Origin: Eustoma russellianum
Lineage: Eukaryota; Streptophyta; Magnoliopsida; Gentianales; Gentianaceae
Assembly (NCBI GenBank): GCA_036186865.1
Contig: AP025053.1
Span: forward strand, 10,054,950-10,118,949
Reading direction: 5' to 3'
Length of the DNA stretch: 64,000 bases
The notes under the pieces are model-generated. The model did no database searches and had not been told where the DNA came from. It saw only the letters and a list, made by a program, of their open reading frames with translations. A program made the translations under genes and the position numbers. The stretch's first letter is position 1. The number at the start of each line of letters is the position of its first letter. This document shows positions 1 through 11,508 of this stretch, one piece after another.

Positions 1-1270
1 CCCTTATCTAACTTCCCTTAGCACACTGCTAACTCCCTCTGCCAGCCCAAACCCATAGCCCATTCACTCTCTCCCCCCTTTTCTCCCTTTCCCTTCTGGC
101 CCAACGGCCTAATCCCTTCTTCCTCCTACCTGGCCCATGGCCCGATCTCCTTCCTTCTCTTCCTGTCCTGACGGCCCCACAACTTTCTTCTTTTTTTTTT
201 CCGTTTCTCGGCGCAATTCTACTCTAGCCCATTTTCTTCCTCCATCTCTTTTTTTCCTCAGCCCACTTCTCCCTCAGACCCAACCTCGACTCTAGCCGGC
301 TACCCTAACTCCCTCAGCACAGTCTAGTCCTAACCACCTCGGCCCCTAGCCTAGCTCGCTAGCTCCCCACCCTTTCTCCCTCAATCCTTCCCCCTAAACC
401 CTAACTCTGCTCTCCAACTTCCTCACCCCTCGGCCATCCCCCTGCGTAAACACCACCCACACTCACACACACCGAACACCACACACAGCACACAGAGTTC
501 ACACACAACACACAACGCAGTGCACACGCGGCCATGCGCCACTCATGCCGCCCAAGCGCCACCATCCCAATCCAATTTCCAACCTTATTTAGCCCTCAAT
601 TAATACGAAATCCTAACCTTTCCACCCACTAGAATAAATCATACCTACTGTATCCGTAAAAATTCACACAAATTAACACATACATATACACACACACACA
701 CAAAGTATAGATTGCATATATGTATACTTATGAAAACTATACAAAATCCCCACATTCATATACCTCTTACCCGAGCATACATAGCTAATATACATATATA
801 TTTTTGGCTTTTATTCATATAAAATAGAAAAATTTTGCACCTTTATGTACATATATAAAAAAACACAGCATTCATACATATATCATTTATGATCATCATG
901 TTTGTACAAAAATATATCTATAATTTTTGCAAAAGCATAACGTATACAGAGAGGGTACTTACATGTACATGTATTAGACTACACAGTTTATCACTCATAG
1001 GGTTGGCTGAAAAAAACTCTGCTTTTTTCTTCCTAGGGAGCCGGCCGATCGATGAGTTAGGTAGGGTCGGGGTAATGTTTAAGTAGAATAAATATATAGT
1101 CAGGTATCTTGATGGATAAAGGGAATATACTATTTTAAACTAATAAGTTAAATTTGATTTTTATGCCTTGTTTATCTATCCTAACCAATTGTTTTCTTAA
1201 TTAACAATTATACTATATTTATATTTACATATTTCCTTTTTATTTTTCTTTTAAAGAATCCGGGTATAAT
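1..1270 (-). repeat. 3' LTR of element T, partial
   Basis: The CT-rich block near 1-540, the CA/TA-rich block near 640-870 and the segment to about 1110 align with about 6130-7352 in the right-hand LTR. It is followed on its right by a purine tract on the minus strand (GGGAGGAGAAA, about 1272-1282), the expected polypurine tract at the 3' LTR start. The last 160 bases do not align well with the other copy, so the LTRs are old. Confidence 0.75.
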
Positions 1271-1289
1271 ATTTCTCCTCCCGTAGAAA

Positions 1290-2591
1290 AAGTCTCGTCC
1301 TCGAAACTTGTATACCTTAGTCGAAGAGATGTAGATACTCTTCTCTTATCTGCGCCTTGAGTTTCCATGTGCCTTCTCGTTCCGTATTATTGCTCCACTG
1401 CACCTTCATGTAGGGGATTACTCATCTTCGCAAAATTTGGTTCTTCTTGTCCACAATTCGTATCGGGGAGTTCCTCGTATATTGTGTCACTCATCACCTT
1501 CAAAGGTCGTGCCTCTAACACATGACTAGGGTCAGGGACATACCGCCTTAGCTGTAAAACGTGAAACACGTTATGCACTTGAGCTAGTGCAGGAGGTAGT
1601 GCTAAGCGATAAGTTAACGTCCCAATCCTCTCAAGGACCCCGTATGGTCTAGTATATTAAGGGCTCAGCTTACCTTCCTCTCAAATTTTCATCACACCCT
1701 TCGTGGGTGAAATCCTTATGTAGACCTTCTCACCCATTGTGAACTTTAAATGTCGTCTCTGAGAATCCATTAACCTATTACTTGATTCTGAATTACCTTG
1801 AGCCTCTCTCAGATGAACTTCATTTTCTCCAATGTTTGCTCAACTATCTCAGGTCCGGTGATGCTTCTTTCACCAACTTTATCCTAATACACAGGGAACC
1901 TACACTTAATGCCGTGGTGTCATGTCAATTGCGCTATGGTGACGGTTATTATATGAGAACTCTATCAGCTTCACTATATTATCCCAATTTCCCTTGAAAT
2001 ACATATCCTCTAAGGCCTAGATGGTCCTCTCCAATTGTCTATGAATCTTGGGATATAATGTTGTACTCATCGTCAACTCAGTCCCTATGACTCTCTGATA
2101 TACGGTCCAAAACCAAGATGTGAATCTAGGATTTCGGTCCGGCACGATACTTATTGGCACTCCATACAAGCACACTATGTTATCCACATATAACATCACT
2201 AACTTCTTTACTGTAGCTTCACTCAACACTGGTAGGAAGTGCCGACTTAATCTATTGATCCACATTTACCCAAATAACTTCATTGCCGTTTCTTGTCTTA
2301 GGGAGTCATGATACAAAATCCATAGTAATGTGCTACCACTTCTACTCGAGTATCTCTAGCGGCTGCATAAGTTCACCAGGTCGCTGATGCTCTGACTTCA
2401 CTTGTTGACATACCAAACATCTGGCAATGTGCTCAGCTATCACGCTTCATGCCACTCCACCAGTAATTCTTCTTCAAATCATTATACATCTTAGTGGATC
2501 CTGGATGTATAGACAATCTTCAGTTGTGTGCTTCCTTCAACACTTCTTTCCTAAGGTCCTCATCTTTGGACACACACAATCTACCCTGATA
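1290..2591 (-). pseudogene. Gypsy integrase with chromodomain-like tail (element T), broken
   Basis: In life this enzyme inserts element cDNA into host DNA, and the tail targets chromatin. The minus strand shows, in pieces, an N-terminal HHCC zinc region around 2400-2500 (YNDLKKNYWWSGMKRD-like), core fragments around 2017-2340 (YGVPISIVPDRNPRFTS, the DDE Asp region) and a C-terminal segment at 1387-1640 reading HNVFHVLQLRRYVPDPSHVLE. The last motif typically precedes the chromodomain in Tekay-type elements. Frames change several times and stops interrupt the core, so no functional enzyme can be made. Product identity is sure; exact limits are not. Confidence 0.78.
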
Positions 2592-3950
2592 CTAAATGCT
2601 CTCATCATCTAACACTTGGAACCCTTCAACTCGCTCAGTCTTAAGTCTGTCACGAATGCCACATAGGTTCGTATCATCTCTTTGAGCTTCCTTGATTCTA
2701 TCAATTAGAGTAAGTGTAATGATCAATGTGACCAACAGATTTGGCGTGGAATCCATGATATCCAAATCAAACTCTTCAGTCTCTCTCTTTAACGTGGTCT
2801 GTCTCGGATGGCTCGATTTCTTGCTAAGTGCATCTGCCAGTCTGTTCGCCTTACCAGGATAGTAGTTAATGGTCAAGTCATAGTTCTTGATTAGCTTTAA
2901 CCATCTTCTCTGCCTCATGTTAAGCTCTTTCTACATGAATAGGTGCGTGAGGATCTTTTGATCTGTGTATATTTCTCATTTTTTCCCATATAGATAGTGT
3001 TGCCATATCTTCAGTGCAAACACTACTGCTACAAGCTCCAAGTCATGGGTCGGGTAAATCTGCTCATACGGTTTCAATTGCCTTGATGCATAAGCGATTA
3101 CTTTTCAGTCTTGCATCTGTATGAATCCTAGGCCATTCTTAGATGCATCGGTGTCACAAACCTTTCAGTGCCGGAGGGTTGTGCCAAAATTGGAGCGGTG
3201 GTCAACCTCTTCTTAAGTTTTGCGGAGCTTTGCTCGCACTCGGAGGTCCATTCGAAATTTGTCTTCTTCTGAGTCAGATAAATAAGTGGGACAGTGATTG
3301 TCGAGAATCCCTCAACAAACTTTCTATAATATCCTGTGAGACATAAGAAACTTCTTACCTCGGTAACATTGGTAGGTCTTAGCCACTCAATGATCACCTC
3401 AATCTTCTTAGGGTCCACTGGAATTCCCTTTTCTGAAATCACGTGACCTAGAAATGTCACACTCTTCAAACAGAACTCACACTTGTTGAACTCAGCATAC
3501 AACTTCTTTTTTCTCAGAATTCCTAGCACCTCTCTCAAATGTTCAGTGTGAGTCTCTGCATTAGGTGAATACACCAGAATTTCATCGATGAAAACCACTA
3601 TGAACTCGTCTAATTGCTCTGAACACGCTATTCGTCAAGTCTATGAATGATGTTGGGGCATTCGTCAATCCAAATGGTATCACCAAGAACTCATAATGCC
3701 TGTATCGTTTGCAGAAAGCTGTCTTAGCGATATCCTCTCCCTTGATCCTCAACTGATGATAGCCTGACCTGATGTCAATTTTGGTGAACATCTTTGCACC
3801 CTTCAGTTGATCGAAAAAGTCGTCAATCCTTGGTGCGGGATACTTGTTCTTGATCGTGATTTTATTTAGCTCTCGACAGTCGATACAGAATCTCATGCTT
3901 CCATCTTTCTTTGCAAATAGGACCGGTGCTCCCCAAGGTGAATCACTCGG
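2592..3950 (-). pseudogene. Gypsy reverse transcriptase-RNase H (element T), broken
   Basis: The RT fragment at 3582-3896 contains FCIDCRELNKITIKNKYPAPRIDD, the gypsy RT start, and the MFTKIDIRSGYHQLRI catalytic block. The next piece at 3128-3598 carries FIDEILVYS, where family members have two aspartates (FIDD); here the second is Glu. It continues with the connection motif RSFLCLTGYYRKFVEGF. RNase H is at 2592-3127, ending in the NRLADALSKK motif. A frame change separates the two RT pieces near 3590, and the RNase H is split by another frame change. The order and motifs place it in chromovirus pol. It should be inactive from the breaks and the FIDE change. Confidence 0.85.
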
Positions 3951-4680
3951 TCATATAAACTTCTGATCTAGCAGCTCTTGTAACTGCTCTTTTAACTCTT
4001 TCAGCTCTGCTAATGCCATCCTATACGGTGCTTTAAATATTGGATCAGCTCCTATTATGAGATCAATCTCAAAATCCACTTCTCTATTGGGTGGTAATCT
4101 TGGTAGTTCATCAAGGAATACATCCTTAAATTCATTCACTATTGGGATATCATTAATGCAAGGTATCTTTTATTCAGCATCCATTGCATACACTAGAAAT
4201 CCCCTATTCCTTTTTTTCAGCGCTTTATGAGCATGTGCTGCTATCAGGCAGATATTTTGGGGCAACTTCTTCAGTTTAGTTCTTCCTGAAAAGTGAACTC
4301 TTCCTTAATGGGGTCTTTAAACACCACTTGCTTCTGACGGCAGTCAATGCATGCATGGTTTCTGGCTAACCAATCCATTCTCAGTATGATGTTGAAGTCA
4401 CTCATCATTCATCAGCATAAGCGCGACATCAAAAGTATGGTTCTCCAACTAATAGTGTGAGATAATAACTTGGTCTCCTACTGCCTAGACACGATAAGGA
4501 GTGTCTAGCCATTGAGGACAGCTCCTAAGGTTCTTGATAAAACTCTTAGCAACAAAGGAGTGGCTTGCGCCGCTATCAAACAGTACATTGGCCGGTACTT
4601 TATTCACTAGTATGGCACCTAAGGTGTTTAAGGGTTCAAATATAGGGTCTCTTCGTGGAGGCATCGTGCTGTAGGCATTG
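3951..4680 (-). pseudogene. Retropepsin-like protease and RT leader of element T, broken
   Basis: On the minus strand VLFDSGASHSF lies around 4550-4590, the active-site motif of retroviral-type aspartic proteases (DSGA at 4567-4578). The stretch at 3951-4139 reads FKDVFLDELPRLPPNREVDFEIDL, the conserved link between protease and reverse transcriptase in gypsy pol. Stops and frame changes separate the blocks. Upstream there is no gag and no zinc knuckle, which suggests an internal deletion between the leader and the protease. Confidence 0.75.
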
Positions 4681-4969
4681 CAATTTATTTAACTCAATAA
4701 GATATTGTAAAATTAAGGGCTACTGTGACCATGTCTAAAGGGGACATCCAAAAGGGTCATGATTAAAACTTAAATCGTGTAAGTAATCAAAATCACATAG
4801 GCATAATATTTTCCTAAGTATGCGTACCCCTCACCGACCATCCCCTAAGTCTAAGGTTATTACTTATTTTTAAGATTATTAGGTATATGATCATCACTCA
4901 TGTCTGAGATCGTCACTTAAATATAAGATCATCTCTTAAGTCTAACCTTCTGATGTGGACCTAGAGCAT

Positions 4970-4981
4970 GCTCTGATACCA
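4970..4981 (-). other. Primer-binding site of element T
   Basis: On the minus strand this reads TGGTATCAGAGC, the complement of the initiator tRNA-Met 3' end used by most plant LTR retrotransposons. It lies two bases inside the 5' LTR end (GGGTGCTACA), which fixes the LTR edge at 4984. Confidence 0.9.
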
Positions 4982-5304
4982 TCTGTAGCACCCAGTCCGA
5001 GTCCTAGAACTCAAAATGGTTCACCTGGCGTATTATGCTAAGAGAAATACAAGGCATCGAAACAAATCGCGTACACATCAGCAAAGTGACGTAGACTGAT
5101 ATAGCGAAAATGTCATAAAATTAAAAGCATGGAATTAATCCTCAAATCATCAGTCGTACAAGTTTAGAAAATGGCTAAATTCAAAAACATAAATCCTAAA
5201 ATTAATTAAGTATCTCTAAGTCTCAAAATATGAATTCTCAAATCCACAAAATAAATGCCTCAAAATAAATTCCATAAATAAATCCTCTAGTCAGTTTGAG
5301 CTCA

Positions 5305-5404
5305 TCAGTAACCCCACTCGGACTTATCCTCGATGAACACTAGGTCATACCCCTGATTCTCTGCAAAATGTCAACAAGTGTCATATGAGCGACAAAACAT
5401 CGCT
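5305..5404 (-). other. LTR module: hairpin, pyrimidine-rich tract, AG, short acidic reading frame (element T)
   Basis: On the minus strand there is a hairpin with arms AGCGA and TCGCT (5388-5404), then a T-rich stretch ending in CAG at 5361-5363. An open stretch follows, encoding ENQGYDLVFIEDKSEWGY before a TGA stop (5305-5307). The same order of parts occurs in the three other gypsy LTRs in this window. A role in splicing, RNA processing or translation is inference only. Confidence 0.5.
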
Positions 5405-5982
5405 AGTAAGAAACCTGCGTGTACCCACTATGGGATCATACATGGAGAAACAAGTGTGAATACATAATTAAACAATTTAGAAAAATACCGAGTTTTCCAA
5501 TCACAAATAAATTGAATATAATACCTTTTACAATCAAACAATCATCAAAGTCAAACTTCCACTCAAATAACCAAAGAAATGTTTGTCAAAGTCAATCTGA
5601 TGCGAGTTATAAAACCGATGCAATTCAAAGTTCCAAAACCCAAAGTCGAAGTCAAATCCAAAATCAATTTCCAAGATCCAAAGTTCAAATTCGATTCCAA
5701 ATCGGTCTTAAGTTTCAAAACAAAGTTCAATGCAATAGCTATATCATTTTTCTAACAAGTGGCTTATACCATAAGACCTACGAATTAATCACCCCAATAG
5801 TCAATATGTCCAGGCGCCTGAGTTGGCGGTCAATATATCCGAGCACCCTATCAAAATAGTCAATATGCTCGAACATCCCATTTGTTTGGGATTAATTCCG
5901 CTTAACAGTATGTTTCACCTTGTAATGGTGAATTTCAAAAAATAAATTCAAATATCAAAATATCCCTAACTCCCGTGCATCC

Positions 5983-5985
5983 ATA

Positions 5986-6019
<34 letters not shown>

Positions 6020-6063
6020 CATACATATATATATACACACATATATATATACATATATATATG
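5983..6063. repeat. CATA/TA microsatellite in the T LTR
   Basis: Repeated ACAT units pass into ACATATAT and TA units. The matching segment of the left LTR is not in the window. It is a plain length-variable simple repeat. Confidence 0.9.
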
Positions 6064-6871
6064 TGCTCACGCTTATACATGTGCATATACACGCATATAG
6101 ATAAACGTAGATCCCTCGCATACATCCCTAATTCCCTTATCAAACCTCCCTCGGACCACTGCCCACTCCCTCAGCCTAGCCCAAACCCGCAGCCCACTCA
6201 CTCTCCCCCCTTTTCTTTCCCTTATTTTTCTTCTGGCCCAACGGCCCAATCCATTCTTCCTCTAGCCCAGCCTGCGACCTGACCTCGTCTTTTCTCTTCC
6301 TAGCCCGGTTGCCTAACAGCTTCCTTCTTCTTTTTCATTATTTTCCGACCCAATTCTCCTTTGGCCCATTTTCTTCCTCTCTTTTTTTCCTCAGCCCACT
6401 TCTCCATTAGACCCAACCTCAACCCAAGCCCGCTACCCTAACTCCCTCAGGGCCCAGGACAGTCCTAACCCCCTTCGTCCCCAGATCACCTTCCCTTTCT
6501 CCTATATCCATTCCCAAAACTTTAGCTCCCCCCCAACTCCCTCACCCCTCGGCCATCACCCCCACATACACACCACTCACATTCACACACACTGAACACA
6601 ACACGCAGCACACATAGTTCACACAGAACACATAACGCACTGCACATGCATCAACGCGCCACTCATTTGCGACCACGCGCCGTCGTCTTGCCGCTGTGTA
6701 AGGCACACTCGTCGCCACTACGCCCTCTCTACAACCGAATACCATCCTAATCCAATTTTCAACCTTAATTAACCCTCATTTCATACACAATCCTAACTTT
6801 TTCGCTCACAGCTATAAATCATACCTCCACCACATTCATACCCATATTCATACGAAATTCACAAGAATTAA

Positions 6872-6872
6872 C

Positions 6873-6910
<38 letters not shown>
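6872..6910. repeat. (TA)n microsatellite in the T LTR
   Basis: This is an uninterrupted AT dinucleotide run. At the same place the left LTR has a CA-rich run (about 678-703), so the tract has changed since insertion. Confidence 0.9.
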
Positions 6911-6913
<3 letters not shown>

Positions 6914-7414
6914 AATAATATAGATTGCATATTATAATACTTATGAAAATTATACAAAATCTCCACACTCATATACCTCTTGACCGAGCATACACAGCTA
7001 ATATACATATAGATTTTCTACGTTTATTCATATAAAATACAAACATTTTGCATCTTTATATACATGTATACAAAAAACTACATTCATACATATATCATCA
7101 CTCATCTATACAAACACTTATACATATGCATGATCCTCAAGTTTGTATAGAAACATACTCATAATTTTTGTAAATGCATAACAAATACAGAGAGGGTACT
7201 TACCTTTACATGTATTAGACTACACAGTCGATCACTCCTTGGGTTGACTGAAAGGAAAAAAAACTCTGCTTTTTCTCACAAAGAAGGTGGCTGATTGATG
7301 AGTAAGGTAGGGTTGGGGTAAGGCTTAAGAAGAATAAATAGATAGTTAGGTATCCTTGTATTACAGTTTTAAAACTTATAATGCGTAATATTCCAAAACT
7401 TAACTTAGGTATTA

Positions 7415-7729
7415 TAGTTTTCAAACTTGTATAAAAGTGAAGAGGCTTCAAATCCATCTACAAAGTTTTCTTTTATATTTCTATTCTCTTTTTGTTTCTC
7501 CATATATCTTTTATTTAGTTATTAGTATATAAACCTGCAATATATTATAAAAATTTATGTAGTTTAGTGGTGGAGCTCATTCCCATGTAACCATACCACC
7601 ACCGATGTTCAAATCTGTATCTCTGCCCAGAATATTTTGTTTCTGTACTTTTCTTTTCTTTTATAATCTTTCATTTTCTTTAGTTGAACAGTACGGGTGT
7701 TCAAATCTTGATCTTAGGCCCAAAAATTT
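7415..7729. other. Unassigned stretch between T and A, with a possible tRNA-like SINE head
   Basis: No protein similarity is visible. Around 7558-7620 the plus strand has TTTAGTGGTGGAGCTC, like an A box of a tRNA-type Pol III promoter, and about 40 bases later GATGTTCAAATCTG, which fits the B-box pattern GTTCAANNC. A T/C-rich stretch follows. This could be the 5' part of a tRNA-derived SINE, or chance in AT-rich DNA; I found no clear poly-A end or flanking duplication. Confidence 0.3.
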
Positions 7730-8325
7730 TGAAGAAAACTGCTAATCACAGATTATGCAATTCCAATTCGTGAATTGCAGACAAGAACTAGCTAACCAAC
7801 AAGCACAACAAATTCAATCTTTAACTTAAATCAAGTCCGAAAAATTGAACTAAAGGAATTACAAATGAATAACCAACTATAATAGAGAGAGAGAGTAGAG
7901 AGAGAATCAAAGGAAGTTGGCAATCGAAATTCTTATTCCAGAAGTTGTTGCAAATCGCCGAATACCTGAGTACATAAGGGACTATTCAAATAACCGCCAG
8001 TTGTGAGTTTACAAGAATAATCCTTCATCTAATTACTATCTATTAACTATAAAGGGCATAATAGTTTTTTCACACTATTTAAAATGCTCCCGCCTTAACT
8101 CCTTCTTCTTCAGCGTCTTCCCCTTTGCAGCACCATCTTCCACCTACTGCACCAGCCACATGTCCTCCTCTATTCCATGACCTTTGCGTGCTCCATTTTA
8201 CTTCCTTTAATGATTAAGGCTATTCTCTCATTGGTGAAGCTGAATTTCCCTTCTCTCTATCATCTGTGTCGTCATCATCATCATCACACGGCCCATTAGC
8301 CTCAGAACCTCCTATATTTTTGACA
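7730..8325 (-). repeat. 3' LTR of element A
   Basis: It starts TGAAGAAAACTGC and ends TTTTTGACA, 596 bases, and matches 32286-32887 with scattered differences and small indels. The adjacent CCCCCTCAAGTTTGAC (8326-8341) is the complement of a polypurine tract, as expected for the 3' LTR of a minus-strand element. Confidence 0.92.
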
Positions 8326-8341
8326 CCCCCTCAAGTTTGAC
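8326..8341 (-). other. Polypurine tract of element A
   Basis: The minus strand reads TTGAGGGGG directly upstream of the 3' LTR. This purine run primes plus-strand DNA synthesis in LTR retrotransposons. Confidence 0.8.
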
Positions 8342-9464
8342 TTGCCATATATGTTACATCCCCTAGCATGTGTAATAGCTGGGTGATCCTCTTACTGTCC
8401 AGAGCCTTAGTGAAAATATCAGCCAGCTGCAACTAAGTATGAACAGGCATTAACTTGATTGTTCCATTCAAAACTTTGTCCCTTACTATATGACAGTCGA
8501 TTTCAATATGTTTTGTTCGTTCATGGAATACTAGATTCTCAGCAATGTATGACACACTTTAGCTATCACAAAACAGCTCCACTGGTTCTTGCTCACCTAG
8601 CCCTAAATCCTTAGCTAAGTATAGAAGCCATTGTATCTCACGAACTGCAAGTGCCTTTGCTCTATACTCAGCCTCTACAGAAGATCATGATACCGTTATT
8701 TGTTTCTTAGCTTTCCTTGAAACTAATGCTCCTCCTAGAAACATACAGTGCCCAGTAATTGACCTCCTAGTCTCCTAACATCCAGCCCAATCAGACTCCA
8801 TGAATCCTTTTAATCTCATATCTCCTTCTCTGGGAAACAAAAGTCCCTGGCCACTGGTCCCTTTTATATACCTCAAGAGCCTGTGCCCAGTACTTAAATG
8901 ATTCACTGTAGGGCAATCAAGAAACTGACTTAGTTGTTGAACTGTGTGGGATATGTCTAGTCTGGTAATTGTCAGATAAATGAATTTGCCAACTAGTTTC
9001 CTGTAATATGTGATGTACTCCAATAACTCTGAGTCATTATGCACGAGCTTCACATGACTTTCCATTGGGCTCACTGCTGGTTTATAGCCTAGGAACCCCA
9101 TCTCCTCTAACAGTTCCATTGTATACTTCCTTTGATTAATACACAGTACTTTGTATGATCAGGCAACCTCTATACCTAGGAAGTATTTCAAGCTCCCCAG
9201 GTTCTTAATCTAAAACTCTGAATCCAGATGGCCTTGATAGCCTCTATTGCTTCTATATTTCACAGACAACAATCACATCATCTATATACACCAACAATAT
9301 GAGCAGACTCCCTCTGACTCTCTTGGTAAACAAGGTGTAATCATTCCTTGACTGGAAGAATCCCTGTGAAACCAGAAATTTAGTTAACTTTGAGTTCCAT
9401 TCCCTACTGGCCTGCTTCAACCCATATAAAGACTTCTGTAGCTTGCAAACTAGCTGTGGATGTG
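8342..9464 (-). pseudogene. Copia RT C-terminal half and RNase H (element A), broken
   Basis: The fragment at 9253-9507 holds CKLQKSLYGLKQASREWNSKL and LLVYIDDVIVV, the copia RT motifs including an intact YIDD catalytic box. Its last codons run into F sequence. The piece at 8775-9119 carries YYRKLVGKFIYLTITRLDISHTVQQLSQF and ESDWAGC, the RT-RNase H link. RNase H remnants follow at about 8400-8774 with the YSAEAEY-like region changed by stops. The upstream half of the gene lies at 28677-29040, separated by element F. It is interrupted by frame changes near 9120-9250 and 8770, so it is a pseudogene. Confidence 0.85.
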
Positions 9465-9832
9465 GTAACTGTAGAGAAAAAGGGGGTTGAGTGATTACAA
9501 AATACATAATTTAAATAACATGTAACAAAGAAATGCATGACAAGTTTTATGACTTGACACGTTTTTGCATGAAACCTGTCTTATATAGTTAATATATAAT
9601 GTCGTCATACTAACGAGCCATGAAGCTTTAAAGCTTACATTAAATAGCAAGCATTTGTTGTGTTTGAACTATTTTCAGGTGCCACCATTAATGAACTAAA
9701 CTAGTTCACTAAGTGAGGTACTTAGTTAAATGAACTAAGTAGTTCCTTAAATGGTGATATATTTGGAGAAGGCACAAAAGCAACAAATTGAAGAATGGAA
9801 AATCTTCTTCCCTCTCCTTTATCACACGCCTT

Positions 9833-9834
<2 letters not shown>

Positions 9835-9912
<78 letters not shown>
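9835..9912. repeat. (AC)n(AT)n microsatellite in the F 5' LTR
   Basis: A CA dinucleotide run passes directly into a TA run. The 3' LTR has only a TA run at the same place (25959-26013), so the tract diverged after insertion. In S2 the equivalent tract is where a LINE-like insertion landed. Confidence 0.95.
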
Positions 9913-9915
<3 letters not shown>

Positions 9916-10803
9916 GATTTTTCTAAAAGGCACTACACATATATTCCAACGTACTACCAACACGTTATATATTTTATGAACGTACATTAACGTCACACCA
10001 CTATATTTAACTCATATTTATGAGTATATTCAGGTCTTTTATCATATGATATAAGTTATGGTGATGAAAAAATTATTACGACACGTTAAAAGGTTTAAAA
10101 CCAAAAATTGTCGTATCGGGTGAATATTGAAACATCGCCAACGTGTCACGTACTTGCCATATATAGATGACCAGACCCTACACTTCAAAAATGGCCACAA
10201 ATTTCGTGGCTTACATGGTATATACAACCATAAAATCATTCCATGTTGGCACACACAAATCACCCCAAATTAAGGCCAAATTACGGAGATTCCAAATTCA
10301 ATTTTTGTCACATGTAGGTGCCACTTTAAATCAGCCATGACTGCTGAATATTAAAGTTTAATTTTTGTATATTATGTGTAATATAATATATATATATAAC
10401 ATGTGCAAAAAGTTGGAATTTAATCGGAGAAAAATCGGGTAATCGACAAACGTCGAAAATTCGGTTTTCTACGAACACGACACATGGAACATTTTTGGCA
10501 TGACATATAACATGTATCTAGACACTTTTTACATACTCTATACATTCTAAAGTTTTCTAGAAAAATCAATTAAGGGCTGATTGGAATATACCATATGTGT
10601 ATAATTATTGTGCACTATTTTACAAAGTTGGCAAAAATAAAATTCAGCACATACACAAGCTACATCACACGCCTACTACAGCTTGTTGGAGCATATGTGG
10701 AGCTTTGTCGGCATCTTTATTGGCCAAGAATGAAGCATACAAAGTTGGTGACATAAAGAAAGGAGCTACACAAGGTAACATTTCAAACTATGTCACATTT
10801 GTA

Positions 10804-11173
10804 ACACATGCTGAAAATTTCAGCATGTGTGCATTAGAGTGGCCGAATTTTTGAGATAAATTGTGCCACATTTACTTCTTTGAATTAAATAGATTAAATG
10901 AAAGATAAAATGGCAATGTTCTAAAGATGCTATGGAAATAATGAAGTGATATTTTTAAACATCACACATGCTGAAAATTTCAGCATGTGTGTAATGCATA
11001 TGGCCGATTTTATGGCCTCTATGATGACAAATTTGATTTCCAAATTAGTAGAGATTTTTATGTACTAAATGATGATTGATTTCTTCTTTATTTTCAAGGA
11101 ATTAATCTAATGCAAACATGACAACAATTTGAATAAGTCTTGAAAGAGCACATGCTGAAAATTTCAGCATGTG
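10804..11173. repeat. Triple palindrome array in the F 5' LTR
   Basis: Three near-identical inverted repeats lie at 10804-10830, 10963-10991 and 11149-11173. Arms ACACATGCTGAAA and TTTCAGCATGTGT are separated by one base; arm length is 13, 14 and 12. Each is followed 9-13 bases later by TGGCCGA plus AT-rich sequence. Spacing is about 160-185 bases, so this looks like an old tandem module in which the palindrome and the TGGCCGA block stayed while the rest drifted. Function is unknown. Confidence 0.9.
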
Positions 11174-11496
11174 GAGAATCAAGGTGGCCGAATTCTTGGA
11201 AGGAAAATGGAGAAAATTTGTCTTGCAAATTATGTGGAATTATTATGTGACTCATGACAACATTTTTATGGCTAATTGGCACATGTTTTAAGCAATATTT
11301 TTCAGATTTATCTAGTCATCAAATGATGGCAGCTTTCATCCAATCAATGAGTGCCAAGTAAGCAAAGGCTTAATGATCATTCAATGAGGAGTTGCCAAGT
11401 AAGCAAGTGAATGTCACAATGATGCAAGATACTCTTCCAAGGACTTAGAAGATAATTTCCAAGGAGAAGAAAGAAGGTATAGGGGGCGGCCATTAT

Positions 11497-11508
11497 GGAT
11501 AAAAAGGA
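11497..11508 (+). promoter_or_regulatory. Possible TATA element of the F LTR promoter
   Basis: GGATAAAAAGG precedes a leader-like CT-rich stretch (about 11560-11620). A related block (CATTAAAAGGAAAG) sits at the same place in S1. It is the best TATA candidate in the LTR; no transcript start can be seen from sequence. Confidence 0.35.

Larger units (their letters stand above)
1..7414 (-). mobile_element. Tekay-like Ty3/gypsy retrotransposon T (decayed, left end outside window)
   Basis: Order on the minus strand is 5' LTR (right), primer site, protease, reverse transcriptase, RNase H, integrase, chromodomain-like tail, 3' LTR (left, cut by the window edge). The pol order with integrase last marks Ty3/gypsy, and the tail after the integrase matches chromoviruses, closest to the Tekay/Del type. 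Gag is absent: only about 290 bases separate the primer site from the protease. All coding parts carry stops or frameshifts, so it is an old copy. The right boundary is approximate, because the two LTR copies stop aligning near 7352 and the likely terminus is near 7414. Confidence 0.85.
4984..7414 (-). repeat. 5' LTR of element T
   Basis: The inner edge is set by the adjacent primer site (TGTAGCACCC on the plus strand). The LTR is about 2.4 kb. It contains imperfect 30-40 base repeats around 5790-5880, CATA/TA microsatellites (about 5983-6063 and 6872-6910) and a long CT-rich block (about 6130-6540) shared with the left LTR. The outer end is uncertain between 7352 and 7414; GGTATTATA at 7406-7414 resembles a degenerate terminus. 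Confidence 0.75.

Noticed and set aside
10597..10854. 85-codon open frame present in both F LTRs (10597 and 26697) considered as an LTR-encoded protein
   Set aside because: It is identical in both copies only because the LTRs are near-identical, it ends in the palindrome region, and the frame is not kept in S1.
10804..11173. Regularly spaced palindromes considered as a CRISPR array
   Set aside because: The spacing is 160-185 bases, there are only three units in a plant LTR, and there are no cas genes.
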